Assembly (NCBI GenBank): GCA_960531495.1
Contig: OY482864.1
Span: forward strand, 5,220,657 to 5,284,656
Direction: 5' to 3'
DNA: 64,000 nucleotides
Source of the DNA: Zeus faber
Taxonomy: Eukaryota > Chordata > Actinopteri > Zeiformes > Zeidae
The position numbers and the translations under genes were made by a program. Below the pieces are notes generated by a model. That model made no database searches. It was not told the origin of the DNA and was given only the letters and a program-made list of their open reading frames with translations. How positions within the stretch are numbered: position 1 is the stretch's first letter; every line of letters starts with the position of its first letter. Below are positions 1-12,462 of the stretch, piece by piece.

Positions 1-368
1 TAACCCATCCGTAAATCATGTTAATTATAGTCTAGTTTCCAGATATAGGCATAAACAAGGATTCTAGACGTACCAAACACATATAAACATCGGAAACAAC
101 ACTATAGCGTTGCATATAATCACGTAGATGTCGTATGACCCATATAAACGGCAAACACTTCCTGGGGCACGATCGCGATTATTCTGTTACAGGAGTCGTT
201 TCACCAAGACACCTTTGCTATCGCCACGCACATTAAGTTGTGTTTTCACACGTTCTGACAGTTTGATCCGGATGAAAGCAGCTGTAGACGGACTGAAAGA
301 AACCGGGCGATGCAGCCTGAAGACGTCTGCGCGGTGGCCTCTCGGCGACATCCGGGTACCTGCGGAAG
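1..368. other. Upstream flank of csnk1e, no gene seen
   Basis: I see no coding exon, RNA gene or recognisable mobile element here. Short open frames on both strands have no family resemblance. The stretch becomes CpG-richer from about 290 onward, leading into the csnk1e promoter and first exon. Confidence 0.5.
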
Positions 369-668
369 TCTTCGCATGACGTCATCGGCGCTGTCAGCGC
401 TGTGTTGCTGACGGGGCGGCTCGCGGTTTGTTTGTTTGTTTGTTTGTTTGTTTGTTTGTTTGTTTTTCTTTTTCTTTCTCGTCTCCCCTCAACCGGGCTA
501 CCGTGTGTGTTTGCTGTTGGTGATGGTGGTGGTGGTGGTGGTGGTGGTGGTGGAGGAGGAGGGCGCAGACTAGCATCTGGCTTGAGACGTCGAGCGCGTC
601 CGTGCGCCGCTGTCCATGGTACCGTGTGAGGAGGAGAGTTGTTCCCCCAAGACGCTGACATAACCCGG
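369..668 (+). promoter_or_regulatory. csnk1e: csnk1e promoter region and probable non-coding first exon
   Basis: The region is CpG-rich and carries a perfect palindromic cAMP response element, TGACGTCA, at 377-384. It contains a (TTTG)n run (about 426-464) and a (GGT)n run (about 518-553). It ends in a good 5' splice site, CCCGG|GTAAGG, with the GT at 669-670. The next matching acceptor is the T-rich tract before 2588, in the exon that carries the csnk1e ATG. This makes it the likely transcription start region and untranslated exon 1. The exact start site cannot be read from sequence alone. Confidence 0.6.
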
Positions 669-1344
669 GTAAGGCGGAGACATGGGATGCGGGGGCTGGG
701 CGGGGGCCGGGGGGCGGGGTGTCCATTGACTGTTCTCTGTGTCTGGGGCAGAGGGAGGGGTGGGGGTCGTATGGGGTAGGAGGTGAAATGCGGTCAGTCA
801 GGGAGATGGAGGGGGAGCGGTTAAAGAGTGACAGATGTCTATATACTGTATATAAATATATATCAAGGTGCGGTTGTGGATGGATAGTACTACGCTTGAC
901 ACAAAATGTTATGGTGCATTTTTTTTTTTGTTTCTGCAGGGTTTTTTAGGGTGAAAATGAGGGAAACGTGAGGGTTCAGGGTTGTTGTTTTTTATTGGTA
1001 CTGGGAGCCAGATCAGCAGCAGCAGCTTGGGCCTGTTGATGTGGGTGCAGTCACCCCCCGGGGTTCCAAATGCTCCAGGAATGGAGCAATGCTCCTGGGT
1101 TGTGGTCAAAACTGTGTTTTAGTCCAACACCCCCCCCCCAAATAAAAGACTTAATTCACTACATGTTTAACCTCATGTGTCCATGTAACCTTATGAATTC
1201 CAGCCTTGTAGTAGGGGCTTGTAAACAAGGCCTGTGCTCATTAAAAGCGTTTCCTTATGAAATGAGGACAATGTCGTATTATCATGCACACTTCTGTGGT
1301 CTAAATCGGTCATTCTCAAACCTTGTTTTATTGGCGCTTCTCCA

Positions 1345-1812
1345 CCGCATGGAACCGGCTCAACTCGACTCGACTCTACTTGCCTTTTTCGTTTTCCATT
1401 GGGCAAAAGTTGTGGATAGTACCTGGTACCTGGTTCTTATTTTGGTACCGCCGCCGTCGAGGTTCCAAGCGAGCTGATGAGACACTGAAATGTCACGTGA
1501 AAAAACTGCAGACTACTGATTGGCCACAGAGAATCCTCACTGAAGTTTTTAAGAAAGGTTAAAAATATGGCAGTTAGCATCCTCTGGGTTTCTAGAAAGA
1601 AGATGGCAAGAAAACCAGAAAAGCTTTTCCAGCCACACACCAAGAATCAAGAACACCATCCTGTCGACAGCCTCCGTTGTTCCTGTATGTGTTGTGTTGA
1701 AGATGACGTCACAGCAGTTTCTTGCAGCGTCACTATGGGTAGCAGCCGCTACCCATCTGCTAAGTACCTGGTACCTAATTGAGTAGAGTCAAGCTGAGGC
1801 GGTTCTGACCCA
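1345..1812. mobile_element. MITE-like DNA transposon in csnk1e intron 1
   Basis: The left end (about 1350-1395: ACCGGCTCAACTCGACTCGA...) and the right end (about 1750-1810, read on the opposite strand: ...AACCGCCTCAGCTTGACTC) form long imperfect terminal inverted repeats. Both also contain the GGTACC/TACCTGGTACC motif. There is no transposase frame, so it is non-autonomous. I recognise the style of sequence as a common fish repeat, but I do not assign a superfamily. Confidence 0.55.
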
Positions 1813-2611
1813 GACCCTGCTTTTGAGAGTCCAAATTATGGTTACGGTTGCTTCTCGGTCACACAAGAAGACATTTGAGACATGAGAAAATCGTATTTTA
1901 GTCTAGGTGTTTACTGAACTGTACCGAATTATAGTGTGGTTTACTGAACCATATAGTCTGTGATGCATTTTTTCACACAAGAATTTCACTGTTGACGCAG
2001 AGATTATGAGCGATAGTAAATTGGTAAATAAATGTTTATTGTCTAATTTACATCCATTAAGGTGGTTTTATGCTGGAGTAAATGACAAATAAGCTTTTTA
2101 AAGGGGAGTAAAAAAATATAATGTGATACATGCATTACTAGTCTTTTATTTTGTAAAAGTAAATGTATTTAGTTTATTCATGTATGTCTATTAAGTCGAA
2201 AATTTTACTTATAATTTGTTCATCAAAAAAGACCTTTTCACTGTCTAAAAAACGGTCGCCTGACATTTTTTGACTTTTAAGCCCTGAACCCTTTTGAAAC
2301 TTTTTTTTGAAATTTGAACATAGAGATTTTTTTTTTCTATTTTACACATTTCTTCATATCTTCATGTTTATCTTAATGCTAACTGATTCGAAAAAAACAA
2401 AAACATGTCAGTGACCCACTTACTTCACGGTGAATGAAGTCTCTTTATCATTAACGTTTTTCACACCAACCCACCGGCTTCAGGGTTTAAACTGGGAAGC
2501 TTTGCATTCTTTATTATAGCCTTTTCGTCGATTGCCACATTGACAATGACCGCTTTTTTTTGTATGTTGTTTTTTTTATTTTTTTAGAGAGAATTTCGAG
2601 TCCGAGGAGTC

Positions 2612-5600
2612 ATGGAGCTGAGGGTAGGAAACAAGTATCGTCTTGGCAGAAAGATCGGGAGTGGATCATTTGGAGACATTTATCTCGGTAAAGATGTTAA
2701 TGGGAAGTTTATTTTGCGTGTATGTTATATGTGTGTTTAATGAGTCTGTTGAGTAGAAATTGTGATTCTATAGCGCCTCCTCCGTCATTGCTCCCGCCAG
2801 GTGCTAATATCGCCACCGGAGAAGAAGTGGCCATCAAGCTGGAATGTGTGAAGACCAAACACCCACAGCTCCACATCGAGAGCAAGTTCTACAAAATGAT
2901 GCAGGGCGGAGGTGAGCGGAAAAGGGAGAAGGTTGAATAGTTAGTATTTTACTTTTAGATTAGCTTTTTGCTGGATAATAACTTTCTAACTCTCACTCTC
3001 CTGTCCCTTCCCCTCGCCTCAGTGGGAATCCCGTCTATAAAGTGGTGCGGGGCAGAGGGCGACTACAACGTGATGGTGATGGAGCTCCTGGGACCCAGCC
3101 TGGAAGACCTGTTCAACTTCTGCTCGCGCAAATTCAGCCTGAAAACAGTCCTGCTGCTGGCCGACCAGATGGTGAGAGGGACACACACTCTAAACCTTGT
3201 TTTTACCTAATTTATTCCTGTTCTTGTGTTGAGTCGGTTAAAGCCCAAATGTATTTATAACCTCGCTACCTAAACACTATATACCCATACCAATAACTCA
3301 TCCTGTGCATACGATCACATTTTTATATTCTGAATATTTTCATATAATTTACTATTTCTGTTTACTATTTTTTTTTAATTTTATTTTTTCAGACTGTTAA
3401 TCTGTGAATCTTTTTTTGCTTAAATACACATCGTCTGCAGAAACATACCATCTTCACCTTGACAAATTCTTTGTACATGTAAATGCACCTGGCAGAATAA
3501 ACTCATTTTGACTCTGATTCTGAAAAAAAAAAATGCTTTTCATGTATCTATCGTCTTATGTCATCTCGACATACTGTAAAGGACGTGGCTATTTTTAGTT
3601 GTGGATCATTTGAAATTAGAATGGCAATTCTCCACTAAACCTCCGAAACTTGTTCCTTAGATCGAGGCAACGCCTAAATCCCTACATGGTGTCTTTAACC
3701 GCGCAGCCTAATCATAAAAGTGGTCTCCAATCTGGGACTTGTCAGCTCCCTAAAGCCTGTGGTGTCTCTCCCAAGCCTCCTTAACTGTCACATATTATGC
3801 ATCTCTCTAAATCTGAGTATTTGTTCGTTCTGGGGCCACTTCCTCTTTCTACGCCTTTGACCGCTTACTATAATCCCCTGCCTCTCGCTCTGTTCATCCT
3901 CTACTCTCTCATCCCTATCTTTTGCGCTACTACCCCCTTATCCCTTTTATTAATTTCCATCTCGTCTCTCTTCCTCTTTGTCTCTCTCCCCGACTCTTCC
4001 CCTCGCGCCGCAGATCAGCCGCATCGAGTACATCCACTCCAAGAACTTCATCCACCGAGATGTGAAGCCCGACAACTTCCTGATGGGCCTGGGCAAGAAG
4101 GGAAACCTGGTCTACATCATCGACTTTGGCCTGGCTAAGAAGTACCGGGATGCCCGCACGCACCAGCACATCCCCTACCGCGACAACAAGAACCTGACCG
4201 GCACCGCCCGCTATGCCTCCATCAACACACACCTGGGGATCGGTAAGGCCCGGCTCATGGTGCATGTTGTCATGTTTTCTCCGGTTTTATAGAACCTACT
4301 CTTTGACTAGAATGTTTAGACATTCCGCAGACTGCCGTGAAACGCTCTTGAGATTTCAATAAACAACCATTCTTTGTGCTATTCGGATTTTTCTATTATT
4401 TTTCTCCTTGGCATTTTTTGGGCTAAAAGTGTCTGACCGACGACAACCGCTGAACCCGCGGACATGGTTGAGGTCTCATTAAAATCAGGACATATCAGAC
4501 ATCTCGTGGTTCAAATTTGATCCATACCGATCTACATTTGGAGCAGGAACTAGTGAAAAACCGATTAAAATTTACCGGCAGTAGCAGAAGGTTTGCGCAT
4601 TGCCGAGACGCCAACGTTCTACTACATCCGGTCGGGCGGTGGAGCGAGATTTGAGTTTGCGGAGCGGAGTGCTTTATGACATCATCATCCAATTTGTTAT
4701 ATATGTGCAAAATGTGTTCTCTGGGGGGGCATTTGCATCATGTGTGCTGTAGACTCCGTCGGTCTGTAGTGGTTGCTTCGGGCAGTATCTGCTTGGTCGA
4801 GACAAGCTGACACAACACCCAGTTTATCATTTGATACTTTATCTCTTTTGCCTTTTTTTGTAAATAAACGCATTCTGTTCGCATCTTACCCGGTGCCGTG
4901 TCCCTCCTTATTTCGCAGCATTCAAGCAGTCATAACTAGGGTTGGGCACCAGTTCCTATACGATCTGTATCTACCGGCTGTCGATTGAAATATTTTCCCT
5001 TTTGAGAGAGACATCAAATCTTATAGATAAAAAGGAAAGAACACAAAAAATAAAGAAATAAAAAATATATAAAAGACATAAAAATAATAAAAAGTCAGTG
5101 TTTGAAGTGATGCAGAAAAATATATCCTTTTGGGTACTATAAATTCCGCTATTTGCTTATATTACTTATTATGCCTATAGTAAACAACAAATATTAGAAC
5201 ATATTGCATTGTATGAACAGCAGCATTGTGTGTTTGGAACAGCAGTGGAAGTGGCAGATTTCACACCTCCTGTGTTCCCGTCCACAAAGACCTATGAGTT
5301 TCAGGTCCCAGAAGACCAGAAGTTGAATGAGAAGATAGGTACTCTGACTATGCATGACTGATACCGTTTTCACACCAAAACTAGCGGGTTCCCATTGTAA
5401 ACGATAACATAAAACTGTAAAACAAAGTGGTTTGAGCCGTTCAAAAAAATCAGATCGTTCATGAACAACCCAACACTACAGTAGAAGCAGCATGGAGTAT
5501 CCATGTTGCTGGGGCGCACCCATGCATGGATACTCCATACTGCTGGTGAGCACCATGCTGCCAGTGCTGCCGGCTGCCCTAACCCTAACCCACAGCGGGG

Positions 5601-8600
5601 AGCGGGAACCGGCTTGGGGCGATGCTGGAGTGACTCGGAGCCCGGTGGAGAGCATGGGGGTTCTCCGCTATGCTCCTGCATCGCGACGCTAAGGTGGCCA
5701 AAATTAGCGGGTCGACCCGGGTGTCCTGTTCACATCAGTGCCGGATCTCAAATGACCCGGGGCTGAGATCCGGGTTTTTCATTTCCCACTGATGACAAAT
5801 TCTGGATTTTACCGGGTGTTATTGGGTTTTTGGTGCGGTGGGAAAGCGGTATGAGTCATGTTGTGGACTATGTATTTCTTGCTTTAGGGGAGTACATTTG
5901 TTTCACAGTTTGAGCATGATGTTTTGTCGATGGCTAGGTTAAACAAAGTGCATCCAGACAAATATTTTATTAACAGCTTAGTTGTTTAATGCAGAGTTCA
6001 GCTCATGTGACTCTGGCCTGGTTTTCCACTCGCGGACAGGTTTTTGGAGATCGCCGGGCAAAGCTCCAAAACGGTGGAAAATCATATCGCACTGCTGTGA
6101 GTGACAAGCATGTGGTGTGAAATGCTCATAACGCGATCCAACTGCTTGCTGAGTGCTCGCAGATGGTTCACTGATAGCCGTGAGATATCAAGCATGTTTA
6201 ATATCTGGTTGTGTCAGGATCGAGTCGGGAGTGACACAACAAGCTACAGTGTGTGTGTGTGTGTGTGGGGGGGGGGGGGGACAGATGGGCAGACGGAAGT
6301 GCACAGAGCAGCAGCCAGAAACACACAACATACCAATTTGACTTTTCTTCTCTAGGTTTTTGGTAATTAACGTCATGTATAAACATTGTCCTATAATTAC
6401 ACTTAACAAACTGTAATGAAAAGCCAGAAAGTGTTTGTGATCTTGAGTAATCATCCCATAATAATTCTAATCGCAAATTAATGTTAAAGTTACATAAATG
6501 TTGTCTGCATAACACTATAGACAAATAATCTACTAAACTGGATTTTACCATTGTGCATTACTAACTTAAAAAGTACAATAAAGTAGTAATTACAAATAAC
6601 ATGTATTTATATATTTTTAAAATTGCATTAATTTTTTATTATTGTTTTGAAACATAATTACAAAAGTTATTTTTGTTATTTTTACAGATGCTGAAAAATA
6701 GCCAAAAATCTAAGACAATAAAGTAGCCATTGTCCAAAAATCCAGTCGTCGAGGTCGGTCACAATATTAAAAAAAAAAATACTGAAGAAAAATCTGATGA
6801 AAAAAACGCTAATGGAAAAACTTTCAATGTAAGTGTTGATTCCCCATACGTCTGTGTGGGGGGGGGGGGACAGATGGGGAGACGGAAGTGCACAGAGCAG
6901 CAGCCAGAAACACACAACATACCAATTTCACTTTTCTTCTCTAGGTTTGTAATATAGTTCTTTATTTAAATTCTGAAAACCACAAGACTGCAAGATTCCC
7001 GATCACAAGACAGAAACTTGTGGAGTGTGAACAGTACAGCGATCTGACAATTTTGAATGTGGTGTAGTGTGCCCATGGCATAAGAGGAAATAAGATAGGT
7101 ATCGGATTGGTATTGGTATCGGCAGATACTCAAGGTTGCAGTGTCGGTAATGGACATTAAAAAGTGGTATCGAGCCATCCCTATTTCTGACATCATCATC
7201 CAAAATTATATAAGTCCAAACTTCATCTCTTGGCAGTCATTCACATCCAGCGACTTGCACCCTGTGGACTACATAGCGTTTGCTTCACGTAGACAGACAA
7301 CCCGAGCCAATGCAGTGTTTAATGGGAACTTGGAAAACTGTAAACTGTGCTGCGTTAACAAAACCCTTAAAAACTATAATCAGTCGCAGAAGGTATTTTT
7401 GCACTGCAGGAAGTTCTAAGAACCTTTGTTCTTAAGGGACATTCAAACTAAACAACAACAGAGGAACATTCATTGACGTACTGTAAGTGCACGGTGATTG
7501 GTGAAATTGAAAAAACACATGAAAAATAATATACTTTATTTAAAGTATACATGTATTTATTCATACAGAAATTATTTCCAAAACATTTAATTTATATAAA
7601 ACAAAACAGCCCACTATCACCCGGACCTTGACGTGGACATGCCAGACTCGGACCGACCCTCGGTCACGACAGGTTTTACTCGGTGCGACAAGTCCCATCG
7701 CCCTGGGCGGCGACTGGTTCCCAGCAAGGGGAGAACACAGTGGATCACCGTTATGGCATTGTGCAGACCTCGTATCACAGTGTGGATAACCAACGCTGAG
7801 GTAACATATATCAGCCTCTGAGAGTAGAGCTGTATTACCACAAGCATTACGGTGAGTTATAGCAATGACAAACCCTGGTTTACAGCTACATGGAGTCAGC
7901 TACTTTTTGTAACTTGTGCTGCGTTTCACAGAATCCGAAAAACTGTAATACGTTTCTAAAATTACTAAACTGGACCCCATGTATTGTTGCCTGCAGCTGT
8001 ATTTATTATTATTATAAGAAATTTGTTTTAAAAAACTGTCATAATCTTACCGGAAGTAGAGGAACGTTGAGACGATTTGATTAGTTTCAGGAGCAGGCCG
8101 CTTTGTGACATTATAACCCCATGTTATAAAAGTCCGGTTTCCATCTCTGCTCATTCGCATTTGGAGGGTTACACTGTGTAGACTGCATAGTGGTTGCTCC
8201 GTGAGACAAGCAACCAGGAGACAACAGCCAATGCAGCGTTCAAGGTAAACTTGGAAAATCGTGCTGCATTTCCGAGAACCTGTATAATTCTAATACGTAC
8301 CTAACATGGCTCAACTGGACCCTGTGTATTGCTGCCTGCAGCTATATTTATTATTAGGCAATAGCCTGCAGGCCTGGAACCCTATTGTAATTGTATGGCA
8401 GCCTCTTATTGTTATTGTAATAGGACAAATGAGGAAAAATTCCCTGAATTTTGAAGCCTAAAACTACCTGGAAAACCTACTCCAGCATAACACACAAACA
8501 CGGTTACGTCTTGTTTGAACCACACTGTCACAAAGACCTCATGGTTAAAGTTTCATCCAAATCGATCCACAAATTTTGAGCGATTTTAACAGTATAGTAT

Positions 8601-9618
8601 AGTATAGTACATCTGATGCTGAAATATGTCCAACCCGGCTAAAACTATCTGGAAGACATACTTTGGCATTAGCTATGAACACTGTTGAGGTGTCATTTAA
8701 CCCGCAATCTAACAAGGATCTTGTGGTTTAAATTTAATCCAAATCGATCAACATAGAGAGCAGATATTAGTGAAAAACGGAACAACTTTGACCCGAAATA
8801 TTCAGCTGGTCTTAGTTAACTGATAGGTGACATGTTTCATTCTAAAATGAATGAGATGATTATTTACAGTAAGGCGCGTTATGACGTCATTATTCACTAT
8901 AAATGTACGGATTCCGATTGACAAAGTCTCGTTGGACCATGTACAGTGGGTGGTGTGGAATCGGTCACTCTGTAGTCTTTAGAGGTTGCCAAACGATCAA
9001 TTTACGTGTATATTTATATCGCTCGTTACCTGGTAGATGTCAGTAGATCTGTTTTTGTGATTGATATTTTAAATCCGTGGTCCACATTACTTTGCCGGAT
9101 TTATGAAAAAAATATTAGAAAATTGTCCTTGAAATGTCATCCGAGCGTCCCCCGAAAACACTGTAATGTGCGACTCTGTGATGAGTTCAAAATCCAAGGT
9201 GGCGTCGGGAAAAATAGAAGCTGTGCAATACCCACAGAAATATCACGTTTGTTCAAGTTCAAGTTCAAGAGATTATTTGTCACATACATATACATACGTT
9301 CATACATATATGCAGTGAAATGTCATGACACCCGGTGATTACGCACAATAAGCTCTATAAATACTAAAAAATACCAAAATGTGCGTAATCGACACAAGGT
9401 GCTCGCGCAGGCAGCCGCAAGGGGAGGCGCCACAATCGCGATTCTGGGTCCTATAATTATATAATAGAATTAATTGACTGTGTTGTATTAAACATGGATA
9501 TAAAACAAGTTATAGATGGTAGAAAATGTATTAATATTCATCACAATCAAGACAGTCACTACTTCTGCATGGGAGCTCTGTGAAATGGATTTGGACTTAG
9601 TGATACTAACATACGATT

Positions 9619-9681
<63 letters not shown>

Positions 9682-11100
9682 TTTTACACACTCACATATT
9701 CAAACATGTATATGTCCACAAAGTTTGTCGAAACGGAACTTAATGAAAATGTAATCCAACTAAAAAACTAAACTCAACTTTAGTAAAGAAATACGTAAAT
9801 TAGACTGCTATCCTAAATTATCGTAAATACATCATAATTGACGTACACGACACACAGTATCTACCATCACAGAAATTGCAGATGTACTTCAATGCAACAA
9901 GGTATGTTATAACAATGACAACATTTAGTTTAAAATAAAAAATAAAATACCTTTTTTGGTAATTAACGTCATGTATAAACATTGTCCTATAATTACACTT
10001 AACAAACTGTAATGAAAAGCCAGAAAGTGTTTGTGATCTTGAGTAATTATCCCATAATAATTCTAATCGCAAATTAATGTTAAAGTCACATAAATGTTGT
10101 CTGCATAACAATATAGACAAATAATCTACTAAACTGGATTTTACCATTGTGCATTACTAACTTAAAAAGTACAATAAAGTAGTAATTACAAATAACATGT
10201 ATTTATATATTTTTAAAATTGCATTAATTTTTTATTATTGTTTTGAAACGTAATTACAAAAGTTATTTTTGTTATTTTTACAGATGCAGAAAAATCTGAT
10301 GAAAAAAACGCTAATGGAAAAACTTTCAATGTAAGTGTTGATTCCCCATACGTCTCCGTGTTAAGAGGTTCATTTCACCAGGATTATTTACAATTTGGAG
10401 ACTCCAGAAATAAACAATGTGCAGCAATGAGTTTAACAGCGAAAAACAAAATTCAGAATGTTTGCTCATGGACAAATGTGCAAACATTCAGTTTCTAAAC
10501 ATTGTTTTCTTTACTTAAAAAAACAACATACAACACAATGTTGAAAAACACTGTTTATATTACATTTTTATTCAATTCAATTTCTCATTTATTTTATTTT
10601 CTTAAGATTGCCATTTTAATGACATTTATTGGTTATTTTACATGTGATCTTTATAAATACTGTGATATTTGTTTACTTATTTTGTCCAACTGTTTTGGAC
10701 AGCTGTTTAATAAAACAATTATCTGGGTTGTTTTGTCATTTGTTGTTCTAATTTACAAATTAATCTATTTTTCAATTCAAGCAATATCAAAACTACAAAC
10801 TCAGCGATTTTGAACAATTATTTATAACTGACCTTTCTCATACATCTATGTCAAAATCATAAATTAAAATCAATGATTGATGTCTCGTTGAACTGGAAAT
10901 ATTTCATACGTAATGCCATAAACGTTAGATTCATGAAATTACATGCAGTGTAATTACATTATGTTTACATCTCCAGGGCGTTCTGAAGGTCAGTCAGAAA
11001 ATTCTGAAAAAACAATTTAGAGATTAAAGATTATCAAGAAAACTGTAATACTTACCTAAAACGAATACACTGGACCCCGTGTATTGCCGCCTGCAGCTAT

Positions 11101-11132
<32 letters not shown>

Positions 11133-12373
11133 GGGATCCAGACCGCAGGCCCTTATTGTTATTGTGCGGGAAATAATTCTCCGAATTTTGAAGCCTAAAA
11201 CCATCTGGAAAAGCAACGAACGCATAACACATGAACACGGTTACGTCTTGTTTTGAACTGCACTGTCACAAAGACATTGTGGATGAAGTTTCATCCAAAT
11301 CGATCCACATACGGAGATATTATCAAAAAACCGACCACATTTTGAGCGATTTTAACATAGGCGAGCCAAAATATGTCCAACCCGGCTAGAACTATCTGGA
11401 AGTCGTACTTTGGCATAAAATAGAAACACGGTTGAGGTGTCATTTGAACCGCTATGTTAATTAAAACCACAAGGATCTTGTGGTTTTAATTTCATCCAGA
11501 TCGATCCACATACGGAGCCTATATTAGTGAAAAACTGAACAAATTTGACCCAAAATATTCAGTTGGTCTGGTTAACGTCACACGTCTGGTTCTATAATGA
11601 ACGAGATGAGATTTACAGTAAGGCGCTTTATGACGTCATCATATTATTTACTATAAATGTACAGATTCCGATTGAGAGTGTCCAGTTGGACTGTGTCTAG
11701 TGTTCGGTGTGGACACGGTCACTCTGTAGTGTTTCAACATTACCAAACTATGGATTTTCGTGTATATTTAAATAGCTTCTTACCTGTGAGATGTGAGACC
11801 TCTGTTTGATATTTGATATCCGTGGTCCACATTAATTTGCGGGATTAATGAAAAGTAGAATAAAAAGTAATCCTTAAAAATGTGTCAGCGTCCACTTGAA
11901 AATAACGAAATGTGTGACTGAGTGATGTGTTCAAGATCCAGCGAGGCATCTGAAAAATAGCCATGCAATTTTAATTACCCACAAAAATACCATTACGTTT
12001 TTAATGTTTCATGGACGCGTAATTTACTGAAAATGTAATCCAAGGGAAAAACTCATCAAATAAATTACGTGCTCGACACGGCACCAAACGGCCACCCTGT
12101 CACTGAGATTGCAGCTCTTTTTCCACGGACAACACGGTGAGTTCCAACAATGAGAAGCTCTGGTTTACAGACAAACATGGACAGTTGTTTTAAGGACAGG
12201 AGGGTTGCCCTATGTAGACCGCATAGTGGTTGCTCTGCAAAAACGAGCAACCAGGAGACGGCAGACCGGGGGGAGCTCATGCTACGTTGAAGTGAACTCG
12301 GAAAATCGTGCTGCGTTTCAGAGAACCTCGGAAACTGTACCACGCACCCAACACAACTAAACTGGACCTGGAC

Positions 12374-12406
<33 letters not shown>

Positions 12407-12420
12407 CATCATCATCATTA

Positions 12421-12462
<42 letters not shown>

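Noticed and set aside
233-726. Proline/histidine-rich open frames on the minus strand upstream of csnk1e
   Set aside because: They are translations of the (GGT)n and (TTTG)n repeats in the csnk1e first exon region and match no family.
10502-10813. 103-residue hydrophobic frame in the long csnk1e intron
   Set aside because: AT-rich sequence gives Phe/Leu/Ile by chance; no family resemblance, codon bias or splice context.
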